Source: Sulfolobales archaeon HS-7
GTDB lineage: Archaea; Thermoproteota; Thermoprotei_A; Sulfolobales; Sulfolobaceae
Direction of reading: 5' to 3'
DNA length: 64,000 nucleotides
Assembly: GCA_019704295.1 (NCBI GenBank)
Contig: AP024596.1
Span: 1,039,369 to 1,103,368 of the forward strand
Below the pieces are notes generated by a model, which saw nothing but the letters and a program-made list of their open reading frames with translations, searched no databases and was not told the origin of the DNA. Both the position numbers and the translations under genes were made by a program. Of the stretch, positions 37,932 to 48,561 are shown one piece after another (position 1 is the first letter of the stretch; every line of letters begins with the position of its first letter).

Positions 37932-38832
37932 GGTTTCTACTTATTACGCTAGCTACCTCATAAATTAAGTTTGCTGCTAGCATAGCCGTTATTTCCGAGT
38001 GATCATATGGCGGACTAACTTCAACTACATCCATGCCAACTATGTTAACCTCCAGCGATCTCAATAATTCCATTACTTCGAAACTGGTTAATCCCCCAAC
38101 TTCAGGTGTTCCAGTGGCGGGGGCAAACGCTGGATCAACAACGTCTATGTCAAGGGATATGTAAACTGGTCCATTTAATTTCCTTAGTTCCTGGATAATT
38201 TTGTTGTAGTTATACTTTACATCTCTTATGTTGAATACGTGAACTCCCAGTTTCTTGGCATCCGAGAGGTCTTCCTTTGAAAACAGAGAACCTCGAATGC
38301 CTATCTGGTAGACATTATTAACCCTGTCCTCTTCTAAAGCCCTTCTTAACCACGTCCCGTGGGTATATTTCTTGCCTCCGAAATACGTATCCCAGAAATC
38401 GTAATGAGAGTCGAAGTGAATTAAATTGGCCTTTCCCTTTACTTTATGTAATGCCCTTAAAACTGGGAGAGTTATTGAATGATCTCCTCCAGCTATTAAC
38501 GGTATCTTATTTACAAACTCCTGACTTAAGTGTTCCTCAATTCTTCTCATCGTATCCTCTATATATCCTGGTACGACATTGACGTCCCCATCATCACACA
38601 TCATCAATTCATCGAAAGGTTCCGAGTCAACGAAAGGATTATAAGGTCTGAGTAGACGAGAACCATCCCTTATTGCCATTGGACCAAATCTTGCGCCTGG
38701 TCTGTAAACTACTCCATCATCAAACGGAATACCTATGAAGGCAGCTTTTTCTTTTCCATTACACGTAGGTAACCTAGCGAAAGTAGATATTTGAGTAAAT
38801 CTAGGAGATTCAAAAGCGTTTATCTGCCTCAT
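37921..38832 (-). CDS. speB: Agmatinase (ureohydrolase family)
   Basis: Binuclear manganese enzyme that hydrolyses agmatine to putrescine and urea for polyamine synthesis. The 303-residue protein carries the metal motifs GGDHSI, HFDSHYDFWD and SLDIDVVDPAFAPATGTPE. The last is the strong agmatinase/arginase signature. The family also includes guanidinobutyrase and formiminoglutamase, which cannot be excluded, but Sulfolobales make putrescine by this route. A minus-strand TATA-like AAATTTAATG (38853-38863) stands about 26 bases before the ATG, fitting a leaderless message. Confidence 0.9.
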   Translation of the reverse strand: MRQINAFESPRFTQISTFARLPTCNGKEKAAFIGIPFDDGVVYRPGARFGPMAIRDGSRLLRPYNPFVDSEPFDELMMCDDGDVNVVPGYIEDTMRRIEEHLSQEFVNKIPLIAGGDHSITLPVLRALHKVKGKANLIHFDSHYDFWDTYFGGKKYTHGTWLRRALEEDRVNNVYQIGIRGSLFSKEDLSDAKKLGVHVFNIRDVKYNYNKIIQELRKLNGPVYISLDIDVVDPAFAPATGTPEVGGLTSFEVMELLRSLEVNIVGMDVVEVSPPYDHSEITAMLAANLIYEVASVISRNLRP

Positions 38833-39417
38833 GACAGTACTTTCGCGATTATCATTAAATTTTCTCCTATTACTTCATCACTCTTAAAGTAAGTCGAGGA
38901 GATAAAAGATCCTAGGACTTACAGGAGTTCTTAATGAATTTAGTTCATTTGGAAAAATAGAGCAAATTAACTTGAACGTTTCTCATTAACCGGAGAGAGA
39001 CCATAGTTTATAGTTTCCTTATTCAACCTGTCTCAGCCATAATTACAATAAGGAATTCATACCTAAATGCCCGAATCTTTCCTTAAGAACCTATACCCTG
39101 TAAAGAGAAAACATCAATACGCCTTTTGGTTTCGAGGAGATCCCACAATATTTACAAGAGAGAGTTAAAGGTTCTCAATCACGATAAGCTCAATCTAATA
39201 CCTGTTAACCCTGATTACTTAACATTTAGGAAAAGCTGCCTCAGTAATGGATACTCATGCCAATAATGGCCCGACCTAACCTTCGGTATGAGGCGGATTG
39301 GGATAGACACCTATTTGAAAAGCAAAACTGGAAGTATGTAGATGTCCTGGTTCAGAAATGCGACCTATAGATTCTAACGAAAATTCTAGAGTAAATAATG
39401 GTTGAAAGTAGAATTAT
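38833..39417. other. Non-coding stretch with a decayed gene remnant
   Basis: About 585 bases without an intact gene. Plus-strand peptides MPESFLKNLYPVKRKHQYAF (from 39068) and YEADWDRHLFEKQNWKYVDV (near 39290-39350) appear in different frames with stops between them, which looks like a degraded coding region. I cannot identify it. The left end holds the speB promoter. Confidence 0.4.
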
Positions 39418-40320
39418 TTACGTTTTACTTAATTTCTTTATCTCCCTATACGAACTTATCAGCGAAGTCACTCCTATTACGCCTACTATTGTTACAACAA
39501 GTATAAATCCTACGTTGATCGCGTCTAGGTTGGGTATTGGGTTTCCCGTAGGCAGTGCTATGTTATCGATGGGCGGTATAAGGATTATAAGTAGTCCTGC
39601 AAGTAAGAATACGATCCCCCCATAGTATAAAGTCCGTCCAGCAGTTCTAGACGCAACTTTTGCTATTTGCTCTTCCGTTATCTTCTTTATCTTCATAATG
39701 CTAGCAAATATCGCACCGAAAATAACTTGCATTGACATAGTTCCTAATCCGAACATTAAGCCTGGAATTGGAGCGTAAACTATTGATGGCATTCTCGGAG
39801 CCAACACAAAGGTAATTATAGTGGCATAGGCACCAAAACCGAAACCGGCTATTAACCCATGAATTATCGTCATTTTAAGCGGTATTTTACCCTCAATCTC
39901 CTCATTAAGGGGAATTCTGATGGCCTTTTCCGTGTGATGACTTTTCCCCCCTATAGCTAAATCAATAGGAATATGGATGTACTTTCCTTTAAGCACGTAA
40001 GACCCTGCTATTGCCATAACTAATCCTACTATTACATAAACCGGTCCATCAAGATTGTACTTCTGATATATATACGCAAGACCGATAAACCCGAGTGTTG
40101 TAAGTAGCATCCTCTGAACAGTGAATCCAAGAGAGAAAAGAAATCCAGCCTTCATTCCCCTCCGGGTGCTGTACTCCCCTATCGCATAGCTGAAAGTTAT
40201 TGGCCATGTATGTTCGTCAGGTGTGGCTCCGTGTAATAGACCGAGAATATAGCTGATCAGTATTACTTCGCCTACGGTCAAAGTTGAAGGGGGATTTAGT
40301 ATATCAGACAGGCTAATCAT
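39418..40320 (-). CDS. NicO-like nickel/cobalt or metal permease
   Basis: A 300-residue membrane protein with about seven helices. The first helix carries LLHGATPDEHTWPITFSYA, whose His-X6-Asp-Glu-His pattern resembles the metal-binding motif in helix 2 of nickel/cobalt transporters, and a second His lies in IIHGLIAGFGFGAY. A cytoplasmic loop contains GGKSHHTEK, a possible metal-binding stretch. I choose ATG 40320 over 40383 because a minus-strand TATA-like GCTTATATAGTG (40341-40352) sits 26 bases before it. It is tandem with proline iminopeptidase. Sulfite exporter or DsbD-like families are alternatives. Confidence 0.65.
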   Translation of the reverse strand: MISLSDILNPPSTLTVGEVILISYILGLLHGATPDEHTWPITFSYAIGEYSTRRGMKAGFLFSLGFTVQRMLLTTLGFIGLAYIYQKYNLDGPVYVIVGLVMAIAGSYVLKGKYIHIPIDLAIGGKSHHTEKAIRIPLNEEIEGKIPLKMTIIHGLIAGFGFGAYATIITFVLAPRMPSIVYAPIPGLMFGLGTMSMQVIFGAIFASIMKIKKITEEQIAKVASRTAGRTLYYGGIVFLLAGLLIILIPPIDNIALPTGNPIPNLDAINVGFILVVTIVGVIGVTSLISSYREIKKLSKT

Positions 40321-40395
40321 ATGTATTAGGGTAACCCTAACACTATATAAGCTCATCGTTATAAAATGTTTACACTTTAACATATAAATGGTCGT

Positions 40396-41265
<870 letters not shown>

Positions 41266-41285
41266 TTAGTGCAATTCTTGCTTTA

Positions 41286-41294
41286 ATATTTCTC
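41286..41294. repeat. Left copy of 9-bp target-site duplication
   Basis: ATATTTCTC lies immediately outside the left inverted repeat and is repeated exactly at 48083-48091 outside the right one. Confidence 0.7.
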
Positions 41295-41364
41295 GAGTCT
41301 AGGACAAAATAGTTTAATGGGTTTCTAAATTTACATACGATTTCAGGATTTTTAATCTAACACT
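41295..41364 (+). repeat. Left terminal inverted repeat
   Basis: Starts GAGTCTAGGACAAAATAG and ends TTTTTAATCTAACACT. It matches the reverse complement of 48013-48082 at 67 of 70 positions. Confidence 0.9.
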
Positions 41365-41369
41365 TTAGA

Positions 41370-41905
41370 CTACATTAGGTCATGAATCGCGACCTTTGCT
41401 AAGACCGTCAAGTGGACCCTCTCTTCCCTGACCTTGTTTATGATCCACCCTGTCCTTCTTGGAGGAGATCAGACACTCCGCCTTCTTACGCTCGACTCCT
41501 CCACTCCAGTGTTCATGAGCCTCAATATCGTCTTCACCCTTTCCCTCCTTTGATCGTGGTGTTAGACTTAGGTATCTAGTAGACCTCGGATCAGGGAAGT
41601 CATCAAGTGTAGACTAGTACTTGTCAGCCCTCAAGGAGTCCACTTGCACGCCAAGATCCCTTAGGACCTCTAGGGCCATCCTTTAAGCTTCTTGCCCTTA
41701 AGCGAGTAACTAAGCGATCAAGTTACTGCCTAGGTAATGAAGAGTACACGAAGTCCTTTCCTTCCTTTATCTCTTCCCCGGACTTCTCCACTCATGTAAT
41801 ACTCACTAAGGGAATAGCCTGTCCATGACCGCATCAATCCTAAGGCCATTAACGCTCTTTGAGAGCAGGTTATAGAGGATGACGTTGTGACAGTGTGCTA
41901 TGTGT
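41370..41905 (-). pseudogene. Broken DDE-type transposase relic
   Basis: Read on the minus strand across frames, the sequence gives NLLSKSVNGLRIDAVMDRLF, LEVLRDLGVQVDSLRADKY and GVEESSVRRRS followed by a region like GWIINKVRERRVHLTVLAKV. An Asp in SLRADKY, a downstream Glu and the basic C-terminal stretch fit a DDE transposase whose C-terminus abuts the left inverted repeat. Multiple stops and frameshifts make it inactive. It may be the original transposase of the element; the family (ISC1217-like was considered) is not certain. Confidence 0.6.
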
Positions 41906-42048
41906 AATTAAAGTTAATAACTAAATAAAGTAAAAAGTTATGAAAAACGTCTTTTCAAAATTAAGTTCGCTTAATTATTAGAGAGAATAATATAAAATCA
42001 CTTTATTAAGTGCACTCGCAACTAATCTCGAAACTTTCAAGAATTGCT

Positions 42049-42202
42049 CGATTCAGGTTTCCATTACGAATTGCAATTATGGAAAATAGGGATTAAATAA
42101 AGGAAATTATTAAGTACTAATCTCTATCCAGTCTAAACAATTGCATTCAATTAAATCCATTCTACTTTTCTAAATAAATCGAATTCGCAACGAACGCGTT
42201 AA
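42049..42202 (+). repeat. Dispersed degenerate repeat, copy B
   Basis: About 150 bases related to 6737-6890 in the same orientation. It lies between two transposase relics inside the large element. Confidence 0.6.
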
Positions 42203-42299
42203 CGGTCCCGAGAATCAAGGCTAGAGACGAGTTTCTCTAGCGAGGTTTTAAGTGGAGATCTCAGCGTTTAGTAATGGATCTAAACCACTAAATATTGTA

Positions 42300-43209
42300 A
42301 GCCAGGCCTGAGAGGTTGGCAAAGACGTTCAATCCCCTTATGCTCCTCGCGTAAGGCCTCATGTTCTGAGGAAAGTGTCAAAGAACTTTACGCCTCCTCT
42401 CAGTATTCCCAAGCCCCTCTTGACTCTGTTCACCTTGCCTTTCTCGGCAAACCCCCTGTCCACAAGCGTGATCACGTTGCAGATAGGAGACTTAAAGTCG
42501 GAAAAGTTTGCCGGAACTATCTTAACCTTGCAAACCATGAGGGTCTTAAGGAGATCTCGGCGAAGCACTTCCCTCCGAACCAGGTTCTGTCCCACTTCTT
42601 TCCCCAGCTTCCCTCATGTTCCCTAAGGGTGTAGTTTCTAGGGAAATGGGAGAAGAGTTTCTCCCTTTTTTTCTCATCAAGAGATGCTAGCACTTTATGG
42701 GGTTTCCTCTTTGGATCAATTTCCCTGAGATCCAGTACAAGCTTCTCAATGTATATCTCAACGCTCTTCTCTCCGGGAGGAGGCTTTACAGGAAAGCTGT
42801 CCATCAACATTTGCCTTCCAAATTTCTCCTTTGCTAGGAAGTGGTGGAAGTTGCTCCTCGTTAACGCGCGACTCCAATCTCGTTAAGACCTTGAGTGGCG
42901 GATCCCTTATTCTATCATCTTACTTATATGCAAATCAGTGCAATGAAGACCTTGAGGGTACCTCTTTAACGCCACGGAAAACCTTGACCACTTTATTGGT
43001 AACCGTAAGTTCACTTCTCTATACGACTTATGGAAAGCGCCCTCACAATCAGCATCTTCAAGTAGACTACGTTCGTACTTGAAGGACTTGCGGTCCTTGA
43101 ACTCTCTTTCAATTACGTCCTCCAACTCACTCAGGACTTCCTCGTACTCCAAAAGATATTTACTCTTCCAACCCAACTCTTGGGGGATTACGTCTTGGTA
43201 AATCATCAC
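42300..43209 (-). pseudogene. Second broken transposase-like relic
   Basis: Three minus-strand open pieces line up in order: 42907-43209 (MMIYQDVIPQELGWKSKYLL onward), 42517-42810 (VEIYIEKLVLDLREIDPKRK) and 42359-42595 (VITLVDRGFAEKGKVNRVKR). Frameshifts and stops separate them. High Lys/Arg/Glu content and the setting suggest a transposase or an associated protein; no catalytic triad could be identified with confidence. Confidence 0.5.
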
Positions 43210-43488
43210 TATGGTATAACCTAAGCGTAATCCCCCTTAAGTATTATCCCGTTAGTTGAGTTCTTGATATTTATTTTCTCGCAAAAATTTACCAATAAAC
43301 TAGATTACATTTATTCGAGATTGGACATTGTCACGAGTTAGTACTACTCTTACCAATTACATAGTTCTAGCTATTATTTTCATAATATTCGGGGAGGTTT
43401 TACTAGTTAAAATAGGTAAAATCTAAAAAAGAAGAAATTAAAAGAGAAAATTAAATAAAGGATTTATTCCAAGTATATTCAAATTGGT

Positions 43489-44238
43489 CTAGGATAATAT
43501 ATCAAGCCCTACTTTATCGAGGTTTTTAAGCCAGTTAAGGAATTTTTTAGCGTTGTCTCCTATAAATATTGAGCCGTGTTGGGGAGTAACAATATTAATT
43601 TCCAAGCCTTCTATTTTCTTAGACCAAAGTTCTATAGCTCTTCTCGAAGCTATATACCTCCTGTGAAACCATTCCATAGTTTTGACATGCTCATCAAAAT
43701 TATCTACTATTAAATACCACTTATCTTTAAAGACAGCTGCACCCATGTCTCCAGAGAAGTAAATTTTTGCTATCGGGTCGTAATAGTGGAAGTTACCTGG
43801 AGAGTGCATAAAGTGAGCTGGTATGGCTTTGACCATAAACGTACCGAAGTTAATGTCCATACCTTCATCAGGTAGATCTATTATCCTATCCCGTAGGTCA
43901 ACTCCCAAGTGGGGGATGAACCTCTCCCATAAATATGACACATAGATTTTAGCGTTGGGCGCCATGTCGAGCCATAACGTTAGTCCGCCTATAACGTCAG
44001 GGTCTTGATGGGTATATAATATTGCCTTAATGTTTTCTGGCTTAACGAACCTAGTAGCGTTTTCGAAGACCCTTTCGAAGACGAAATAACCGCCAGGGTC
44101 GATCAGTATCCCCTGTTCGCCATGCATGACGAGGTACTGGTTAGTTAATATACCTTTTTCGGCTTCGCTTTCGTCCAGTCCTAGCCAAACAAATTTGTGA
44201 TCATTTGAGTCGTATAATATGTAAGGCTCATGAACTTT
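43489..44238 (-). CDS. Metallo-beta-lactamase-fold protein, ODP/flavodiiron-like
   Basis: A 250-residue MBL-fold protein, intact. The metal-site motif reads THQDPDVIGGL, followed by PAHFMHSPGNF, YFSGDMGAAVF and TPQHGS, the order seen in the diiron domain of flavodiiron proteins and stand-alone oxygen-binding ODP proteins. Position 6 of the first motif is Val where flavodiiron proteins have His. No flavodoxin domain follows. I choose ATG 44238 (MKVHEPYIL); it overlaps the upstream gene by 11 bases, so the two are co-translated. It is cargo of the surrounding element. Role in oxygen or peroxide sensing is possible but not shown. Confidence 0.8.
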   Translation of the reverse strand, partial: KVHEPYILYDSNDHKFVWLGLDESEAEKGILTNQYLVMHGEQGILIDPGGYFVFERVFENATRFVKPENIKAILYTHQDPDVIGGLTLWLDMAPNAKIYVSYLWERFIPHLGVDLRDRIIDLPDEGMDINFGTFMVKAIPAHFMHSPGNFHYYDPIAKIYFSGDMGAAVFKDKWYLIVDNFDEHVKTMEWFHRRYIASRRAIELWSKKIEGLEINIVTPQHGSIFIGDNAKKFLNWLKNLDKVGLDILS

Positions 44239-45031
44239 CATCTTTGATAACACCCGGGATCTCTGGGACAAGTAATACGTATACGTTAACTTTGAACTCG
44301 CCTGAGAGCGAACTTAACGCATTTTCGTCATTGAAGTACTCTTTTCCATTATCGTTTACATAGACCCCTTTTAGTTCTCCGTTTATGAAGAGTAACCTGA
44401 AAGAGGCTGAGGTAGCCGATGCGGACACATAGATAGTTCTATACTTTGAAAGAACTTCTCCTATAGAACCTAGAACCGTATCAAGCATTTGTCCCTTAGG
44501 TATTGATATTCCTTCGGACTTCACCAGACGGGACTTCAGTAGAAGTTTTGAGACGAAACTCAACTTGTTTAGTTGCTTAGAATAATCGAATTCCTTTTCA
44601 TTAGACTCAGCTTCTATTTCGGAAACTCTCTTAACTTCTTTATTTATTCCTTCTAGTAGACTCTCTGCTATATCAGGTAAGTATTTCTTCACAATCCACT
44701 CTTTTTCTCCGCCATATTCTATGGCCATATGGACCAAAATAGTAGAGTTCTTATTATCTCTTACACTGATAAAAATTTGAAACTTATTATTTCTACTTTT
44801 TAATGACTTAAGAGTATAGCCGAACATCAATGATGACTGTTTAGAAAAAGAGATTTCGAAAGTGTCTTTAAAACTTAATACCAAAAATCTTGAGAACTGT
44901 AAGGTAAGAGTATTCCTTCCTTTTTCTACTTGGTATGGAAAGTAAGAGAGTAATGTATCAGCATCTTTTACCACTGAAATTACGGTATTTGAATTAGCGT
45001 CTACAGCCTTTTCAGCCAGATAAGTTACCAT
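44228..45031 (-). CDS. Uncharacterised protein, intact cargo gene, 267 aa
   Basis: I do not recognise the family with certainty. The first 150 residues have alternating strands and a closing helix (KKYLPDIAESLLEGINKEVK) like SRPBCC/START ligand-binding folds of the CoxG kind; the last 100 residues (ISIPKGQMLDTVLGSIGEVL onward, YVSASATSASFRLLFINGEL) form a separate alpha/beta part resembling a roadblock-like module. No signal peptide or membrane helix. It starts the two-gene unit with the MBL gene. A minus-strand AT-rich TATA-like stretch lies just upstream (about 45032-45045). The reading frame is intact, unlike all neighbours in the element. Confidence 0.65.
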   Translation of the reverse strand: MVTYLAEKAVDANSNTVISVVKDADTLLSYFPYQVEKGRNTLTLQFSRFLVLSFKDTFEISFSKQSSLMFGYTLKSLKSRNNKFQIFISVRDNKNSTILVHMAIEYGGEKEWIVKKYLPDIAESLLEGINKEVKRVSEIEAESNEKEFDYSKQLNKLSFVSKLLLKSRLVKSEGISIPKGQMLDTVLGSIGEVLSKYRTIYVSASATSASFRLLFINGELKGVYVNDNGKEYFNDENALSSLSGEFKVNVYVLLVPEIPGVIKDESS

Positions 45032-45199
45032 ATATGTATATATTTGGAGGAAGAGGTTAAAAAGATTATCGTACAGTAAAGATAATAATTGAAACCTTTA
45101 ACAGTGTTAAACGACTTGATTTTATTTAATGATTGTCTCTACTCCTGAACAACTTGAACAAGTCCTGGCACCAGATATCGTCATTAATACAGTTGTGTT

Positions 45200-46330
45200 T
45201 CGCCAATTTTACTAAAAATGAGATAATTCCTAAACATGGGAAAATTCCGCTTAAGAGTAGAAATTAACTAAATTTCTGCTAAGGTGGAGAAAGAATCGAT
45301 ATTTATCTCAGAAAGAGGTGTGTAACCTAGCTTTTACACGTACAGTAATACCTTGTGTTTAGTATTATCAAGTGGGGAGAAATGAGGACGTTAAAGTTTA
45401 AGCGAGGGACTTTCCAAATTTTGGTATGAAGGAAATCAAGGCGAGGAACAAGTCTCTCGCTAATAGTAGAGGAAGCGTTTAAGAAGATTTCCTCTAATCC
45501 CCGGGACGTTATCAAGAGGAGCAAATCTCTCCTCTTGGGGAATAGAGGAAAGGACTACATTTCTCTTGTAAGACAAGGGAAAAAGCTAGGAGAACTCTTG
45601 AGTAAAACCTTAGAGTTCTAGGAGCTGTGTACAATTTCACGAGCGAGAAGATTGTGCTCGGTTTCGACGAGACCTTCTTGAGGGTGGCAGAGAAGGAAGC
45701 AGAGAGAGAGGGGGACGAACTGTTCTCGGGAAAGGCCAAGGTTAGATCCGCAGTTCTCTTGTCTCCCGTGAGATGTAACGTGGTTACCCAATTCGCAGTT
45801 CCGGGGGGATCAAAAGCCCTCCGAGTTTCTTCGAGAGTTCGTCAATAAGGCTTTACAGCACGTCAGCTTGGCTTACGTCGTTGCTAACGCTGGATTCCTC
45901 AACCTCGAGATCCTCAAGGAGTTACCCGCTAAAACTGTGATCAGAGGGAAAACTAACTTGAAGGGAGTCAAGGAACTCTTTGCCTAGCCCCTTACCGTGA
46001 GGTACCACGCAGTTAAGGACAGAACTTACGTTGCCTATAGAAGGCTAGATTACAAGGAACTCTACTATTACGACGTGATTTACGTGAAACACAAGGGGAC
46101 ACCAATGCACTCCTTTTTCGTGTCCAACATTGAGGAAGATCCTTACAGCCTGGCCGAGACCTACAGGTCGAGGTGGCAAATAGAGGAAGGGTTCAAGACG
46201 AGGAAGGCTAGAATAGAACTCATAAGGGGGTTATGTAACAAGCTCTTCCTGATCTACGCCCTTCTCGACACTTCCTGGAACTTGTACCTCTTCCTCTCGT
46301 TTAACTTCAAGGCGCTACATGCTTCGCCTC
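45200..46330 (+). pseudogene. ISH3/IS4-type insertion sequence relic with broken transposase
   Basis: Plus-strand transposase pieces run from about 45383. They include VLGFDETFLRVAEKEAEREG (first catalytic Asp region), then VIRGKTNLKGV, YHAVKDRTYVAYRRLDY, and YRSRWQIEEGFKTRKARIEL, the Y-R-E-K signature with the catalytic Glu. Stops, frameshifts and a split at 45840 show decay. The left end, TCGCCAATTTTACTAAAAA at 45200, is found again at 51671. The 3' end seems cut off by the IS110-type element that begins at about 46330. Confidence 0.8.
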
Positions 46331-46338
46331 TAACACAG

Positions 46339-47459
46339 CTATGGGAACAGCGTGTTCAAAACACTACTTACGTCAACGTCGTAGTCCTTGACGTTCTTAG
46401 CCTTGGCCAACTTCGACCTCTTTGTAACTAAACCCTTGTACACACCATCCACTAGAACGTGGTAGCTGATGCTGGCGAGCTTCCCCGCGAGCGCACAAGT
46501 TGCCTCAATGCTACTTTTACCCTTGGCGATGAGCCTCTCGTAGAAATCCGCAAAGGGTCCACGCCTTGCTATCATAGCGCACAAGTAAAGTGTCCTTCGC
46601 AAGTACTTGTTACCCTCTATCATGCCCACGTGGGACTCGCTATTTCCACTCTGCTTGGTCCTGGGGACGAAGCCCGTATAAGCTCTCGCAGCCTTAGAGC
46701 TTGGAAAGCGAGAGACGTCGCCGAACTCGGCGTAGATCACCGCAGCGGTCCAACTCCGGGGATCTAGGAGAGCTCTACAACTTCTTGTGGGATTTTCGAA
46801 GGTTAGCTTTCTCGACGTCCTTTATCATGTCCTCCAGTTGCTTTAACAACTCTACAAGCTGTGCAAGCATTAACCGCTCGGCTCGGTTCAGTGTTCTTCC
46901 CAATTTCTCGCCTAACTCCCTCTTGTCCTCCTGCTTCAACTCTCCCTTGGACAGCTTCTCAAGCAGCCCCCTCTTGTTGAACGGCTCTAACTTGTACCTA
47001 GCGGTTTCTAGAATTTTCCTTATCTCGTCACTTGCGCCTCTTTCTCCACAAGGCTTGTCCTGTACCTCGTTAGCTCTCTTAGCTCCCTTATCTCCCCATC
47101 AGGTATGTATGAACCTTTTACTACTCCCGTCATGAAGGCCATTACAAGCCTTTGCGCGTCGAGTTTATCCGTCTTCTTCCCGAGTATTTCGGACAAGTGC
47201 AAGGGGTTAACTACAGTTATCTTGAAACCTCTCTCCGTGAGTTTCTCGTGCAGGTAGTAGAAGGGCCTGTAGCCTCCATTATTCCCTCCTTGTAATTACC
47301 GAGGAATTTCACGAGCTCCTCTATCCCCTCGTTGTCGTACTTGAATTCCCTCACTTCCTTGATTGAATACGGATTTCCCTTGTTCCACTAGAAGCTCTCC
47401 CTTTGCTACTGTTAACTCTCGGATATGTCTATCGCGAAGGCCTTGGTGACAGCTTCCAT
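46339..47459 (-). pseudogene. IS110-family transposase relic
   Basis: Minus-strand remains of a bridge-RNA-type IS110 transposase. The N-terminal DEDD part begins near ATG 47459 (MEAVTKAFAIDIS) and continues through LHLSEILGKKTDKLDAQRLV (about 47140-47210), which holds the D-K-X-D-A motif. The C-terminal transposase_20 domain is open at 46339-46740: FPSSKAARAYTGFVPRTKQS and the catalytic-Ser-like region GNKYLRRTLYLCA. Frame breaks occur between 46740 and 47020 and near 47280. Such elements have no inverted repeats and cause no duplication, which fits the clean junction in the ISH3 relic. Confidence 0.85.
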
Positions 47460-48012
47460 GGTATACCTTACTCACTCGTGATATATTACCTTAACTAGCG
47501 TAATACCGTCCCTCTCGTTTCTTAGCATTAACTAGCGTCAACCCCTAGAGAAACTTGTTACAACCTCGAGGGTTCTATCCCCTCTTGTGTTCTAGAGACA
47601 TCACAGCCAGCCTTGAAGACGGGGTTTTCCCCTCCAAACCGCTAGGCTTACCTTGTTTTACCCTTGCTACCTCATATGCTTAACTCACGTAATACTTGTT
47701 TTATCTTCATAACTAGTAGTACACGTTTTTCCCGTGGAAGGCACCGAGAGAGAAGCCTCTCTCGTTTGATCAGTTCGTCAATCTCCTCTAAGCGTTTTCA
47801 AGCTACAGGGTGGACTATGTACCTCGTTTTAACCTCGTGAAATAAATTCAGAACTTCCCATCCTTTTTATCATTAACTTATAAAATATTCTAGATTTCGA
47901 CTAAACATATCATATTGTTATGCTTCTCATATTGACCTAATCCTATATTTTTATACAACAATTACGTTAATAATATCTTACAACCGTGAAATTTTTTGGT
48001 GAAACAAGACTG
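47460..48012. other. Non-coding right arm of the element
   Basis: About 550 bases between the IS110-type gene start and the right inverted repeat, with no gene. The part next to the transposase would contain the upstream non-coding region that in this family can encode the bridge RNA. A perfect 8-bp hairpin (CGAGAGAG, loop AAGC, CTCTCTCG) lies at 47745-47764. Confidence 0.45.
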
Positions 48013-48082
48013 AGTGTTAGATTAAAAATCCTGAAATCGTATGTAAATTTAGAAACCCATTAGACTATTTTGTCCAAGCCTC
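48013..48082 (-). repeat. Right terminal inverted repeat
   Basis: The minus strand reads GAGGCTTGGACAAAATAG and onward, matching 41295-41364 at 67 of 70 positions. Confidence 0.9.
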
Positions 48083-48091
48083 ATATTTCTC
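48083..48091. repeat. Right copy of 9-bp target-site duplication
   Basis: ATATTTCTC, identical and in the same orientation as at 41286-41294. Confidence 0.7.
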
Positions 48092-48561
48092 GGTAATTCT
48101 TTTTTCTAGTATTTTATGTGAAACTTAATTAAAAAGGAACTAAATTTTCTGCAGAGTTTTGGTTTACAAAGTAGTAGTTAAGACGGGAAAAGCTTTACTG
48201 CTTACGGTGGAGATATGTAACCCCCTTGTACATAAATATCCTTTCGTTAAGGTTTCTTTTAGCGATGTTAATGTTTCTCTTTTCCAGCTCGATTGAGGGT
48301 TTAGTGAGATTAAGGGACGAGTAACAAGTCTAGCCCTTACTGTATCCAGACAGCGTAAATTATCGATCTCTACTTTCAGGAAGGAGACTTTCTATACCCC
48401 GCCTACCAAAGAAAGATGTAACCCTAAATCAACAGTGGAAAAGATGAGCCATCACAAAGGAACAGTTGCCTCGGTCAGGTAATAAGGAACCGTTGTAAAA
48501 ACAGGCTACTTTACTATTCCTTAACAGAAAGGCATCTATATGATTACCGGCACCCTTAACT
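48092..48561. other. Non-coding stretch
   Basis: About 470 bases between the element and the FMN reductase 3' end. No intact gene and no clear repeat were seen; short open pieces exist but look random or degraded. Confidence 0.4.

Larger units (their letters stand above)
41295..48082. mobile_element. 6.8-kb composite transposon or IS nest with terminal inverted repeats and cargo
   Basis: The segment is bounded by inverted repeats of 70 bases that differ at three positions, flanked by a 9-bp direct repeat. That is the footprint of a single transposition event of the whole unit, or of an element into which others later jumped. Inside are, from the left, two broken minus-strand transposase relics, two intact minus-strand genes (MBL-fold and an unknown), a broken ISH3-like transposase on the plus strand, and a broken IS110-type transposase on the minus strand. 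It sits at the promoter edge of pip. Every transposase is damaged, so it is no longer self-mobile. Confidence 0.75.

Noticed and set aside
42375..42626. Plus-strand open frames in the relic region 42.3-43.1 kb
   Set aside because: The minus-strand pieces line up in order and have a more protein-like composition; the plus-strand frames look like shadows.
47745..47764. Perfect 8-bp hairpin as an IS200/IS605 end or terminator
   Set aside because: No TnpA or TnpB relic is adjacent and no T-tract follows; recorded only as structure in the element arm.
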